This document shows, one piece after another, positions 20,713 to 21,811 of a DNA stretch of 21,811 nt. The stretch lies in assembly GCA_905250885.1 (NCBI GenBank), contig CAJNOQ010003008.1, positions 1-21,811 on the forward strand, given 5' to 3'. The notes under the pieces are model-generated. The model made no database searches and had not been told where the DNA came from. It saw nothing but the letters and a program-made list of their open reading frames with translations. The translations under genes were made by a program, and so were the position numbers. The stretch's first letter is position 1. Every line of letters starts with the position of its first letter. Source of the DNA: Didymodactylos carnosus. Taxonomy: Eukaryota > Rotifera > Eurotatoria > Philodinida > Philodinidae.

Positions 20713-20873
20713 TATGATTCGCTTCCACGTTTTGTCAGAAAGTGTTCTACGGGCACACTTTAGGACCAATAAGTGTATCATCATTACATTAAAAGCGTGT
20801 CACTGGTATACTTAAACTGTATGATAAGACTAAGACTAAGACTGTCTTATTCACGGAAAGTGAGAGTTATCAA

Positions 20874-20886
20874 AGGTCATTGACCT
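20874..20886. promoter_or_regulatory. Perfect IR1 nuclear-receptor-type element
   Basis: AGGTCA-T-TGACCT is a perfect inverted repeat of the consensus nuclear receptor half-site with a one-base spacer. It is the arrangement bound by EcR/USP and FXR/RXR-type heterodimers in other animals. It lies about 1.17 kb upstream of the DLK-like start codon. Binding is an inference from the motif alone. Confidence 0.4.
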
Positions 20887-21405
20887 AAAGACCCTGGTTT
20901 GTACGCTGACAACGTATTACTAACGAGTGATCCAGAAATAATGAGCCACACAGTATTTTGACTATAACGTTTTCGCCTTTTCTATTAGAAACTTAATTTT
21001 CCTTTTAAAAGATGCGCTATTTGATTCCTTAGAAAACACATACTGAACATTTTTTTATATATTCTAAAAATAAAAAGATATGGAGGGAATACTGAGAAGC
21101 TTCAATCTCTATTGTATTGCTTTCCAACCAAAAAAACACTCTTGTCAACGTTACTGCCTTTTATCTTACGATATAAAAGATGAGACGACAGCTATTTTCT
21201 AGCGGTCAGAAGCTCTATCAACTGGTTAAATTTAAAGCTCGTCGTAATTAACAGCGGTTGAGAAAGAATTCTTTTCTTTTTTGCGATATTTTCAGAGTTT
21301 ATCATTTCAAAGGAAATTTTTTATAGCTTAGCGAAAATCAAACATTTTGAGCTCAATTTGTTTTATCTTAAAGCAGAAAAATTCTTCTAATACTTTTGAA
21401 CAAAA

Positions 21406-21443
21406 AAAGTCCAATAGCGTTGCTTTCGACACTATTAGACTTT
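21406..21443. repeat. Imperfect 14-bp stem-loop
   Basis: AAAGTCCAATAGCG and, after a short loop, CACTATTAGACTTT pair at 12 of 14 positions. It lies in an AT-rich stretch on the 3' side of the minus-strand open frame that ends at 21624. Oligo-T follows further on. No function is assigned. Confidence 0.5.
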
Positions 21444-21623
21444 CTTCTGCGAAAGCGAAACAATCAAATTTTTCCTTTTTTTTATTTTTAAAGAATATAA
21501 GAAAATGTTGAATATTCGTTTCGTGTCCTCTCGATTCGTCTCTAATTCCTCTCTCTCAATGAGACGATTTTTTACTTTCGCTATCTTCTGTAATATTGAA
21601 GCTACGTTACTGGGAGCTGGTTC

Positions 21624-21794
21624 TTAGAGGTTTTCGAGGATGCTGAATCTAATGGCACTATCAGTTTTTTGGTCGTCGTACTGGAAGACATATTCTCGAC
21701 GTAATAGATCAATAAATTCATAAATATGTGGATGAACAGGAAATACACTTTCTAAACGTTTATTATACATGGTTATTGGTTCTCGGTAAATCAT
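21624..21794 (-). pseudogene. Short open frame resembling the C-terminal end of a MULE-type transposase
   Basis: On the minus strand ATG (21794) to TAA (21624) encodes 56 aa. The core EPITMYNKRLESVFPVHPHI followed by YEFIDLLRRE matches the pattern seen just after the catalytic region in many animal MULE transposases: a Glu, then an aromatic-Asn/His pair, about ten residues later HP-x-I, then a helix ending in Leu-x-x-Glu. Two TAA codons directly precede the ATG, so the part inside the window is either a decayed fragment or the last exon of a split gene (an AG just before AACCAATAACC could be an acceptor). Assignment is by pattern memory only. The composition is ordinary for the window. Confidence 0.4.
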
Positions 21795-21811
21795 TTATTA
21801 TCGCATCATGT

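Larger units (their letters stand above)
19707..21623. other. Gene-free flank upstream of the DLK-like gene
   Basis: The DLK-like promoter should be in the first part. Open frames at 19902-20102 (+) and 20584-20784 (-) have no recognisable motif. The stretch contains a hairpin cluster at 20555-20715, an (AAGACT)n-type short repeat near 20825-20850, a perfect IR1 site at 20874-20886 and a 14-bp stem at 21406-21443. I see no RNA gene. Confidence 0.55.

Overview
The window is eukaryotic and animal: four split protein genes with short GT-AG introns (mostly 50-100 bp), AT-rich introns and spacers, long untranslated tails, and orthologues of conserved metazoan proteins. The small introns, AT-rich composition and glutamine/asparagine-rich tails would suit a rotifer, perhaps a bdelloid, but that placement is an inference that no marker here proves. 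I rebuilt the exon chains by hand. In all four genes the splice phases join without a frameshift and give complete proteins.

Layout. Positions 12-162 (+) look like the last exon of an unrecognised gene. It converges on WDR82 (2002-389, minus, 10 exons, about 328 aa), the WD40 subunit of Set1/COMPASS and of PP1-linked termination complexes. After a 3.1 kb spacer with two short near-perfect palindromes comes SUZ12 (5119-7709, plus, 11 exons, about 614 aa), the PRC2 scaffold subunit. Next is a piggyBac-like non-autonomous element (about 8058-8750) holding a 95-bp fold-back. It is followed by a BTG/Tob-family anti-proliferative gene (10691-9137, minus, 2 exons, about 440 aa).

A 5.2 kb stretch without genes follows (10692-15879). 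It contains repeat-derived material: an inverted-repeat-bounded block (13286-14228) with a ~24-bp minisatellite and promoter/poly(A)-like signals, and a compact 138-bp MITE with 15-bp perfect terminal inverted repeats (14303-14440). The last full gene is a DLK/LZK-type MAP3K (19706-15880, minus, 7 exons, about 1008 aa). The right flank (19707-21811) has a perfect IR1 nuclear-receptor-type site, some hairpins, and on the minus strand a 56-aa open frame resembling the C-terminal end of a MULE-type transposase.

The genes do not form an operon or an evident pathway. WDR82 (H3K4 methylation) and SUZ12 (H3K27 methylation) are opposing chromatin regulators that happen to lie head to head. BTG (mRNA deadenylation, growth arrest) and DLK (JNK/p38 stress signalling) are ordinary housekeeping or signalling genes. 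I see no convincing new multi-gene system. The points most worth checking are the small transposable elements, the unidentified terminal exon, the shortened SUZ12 N-terminus, and the conserved acidic C-terminal block of the DLK-like kinase.
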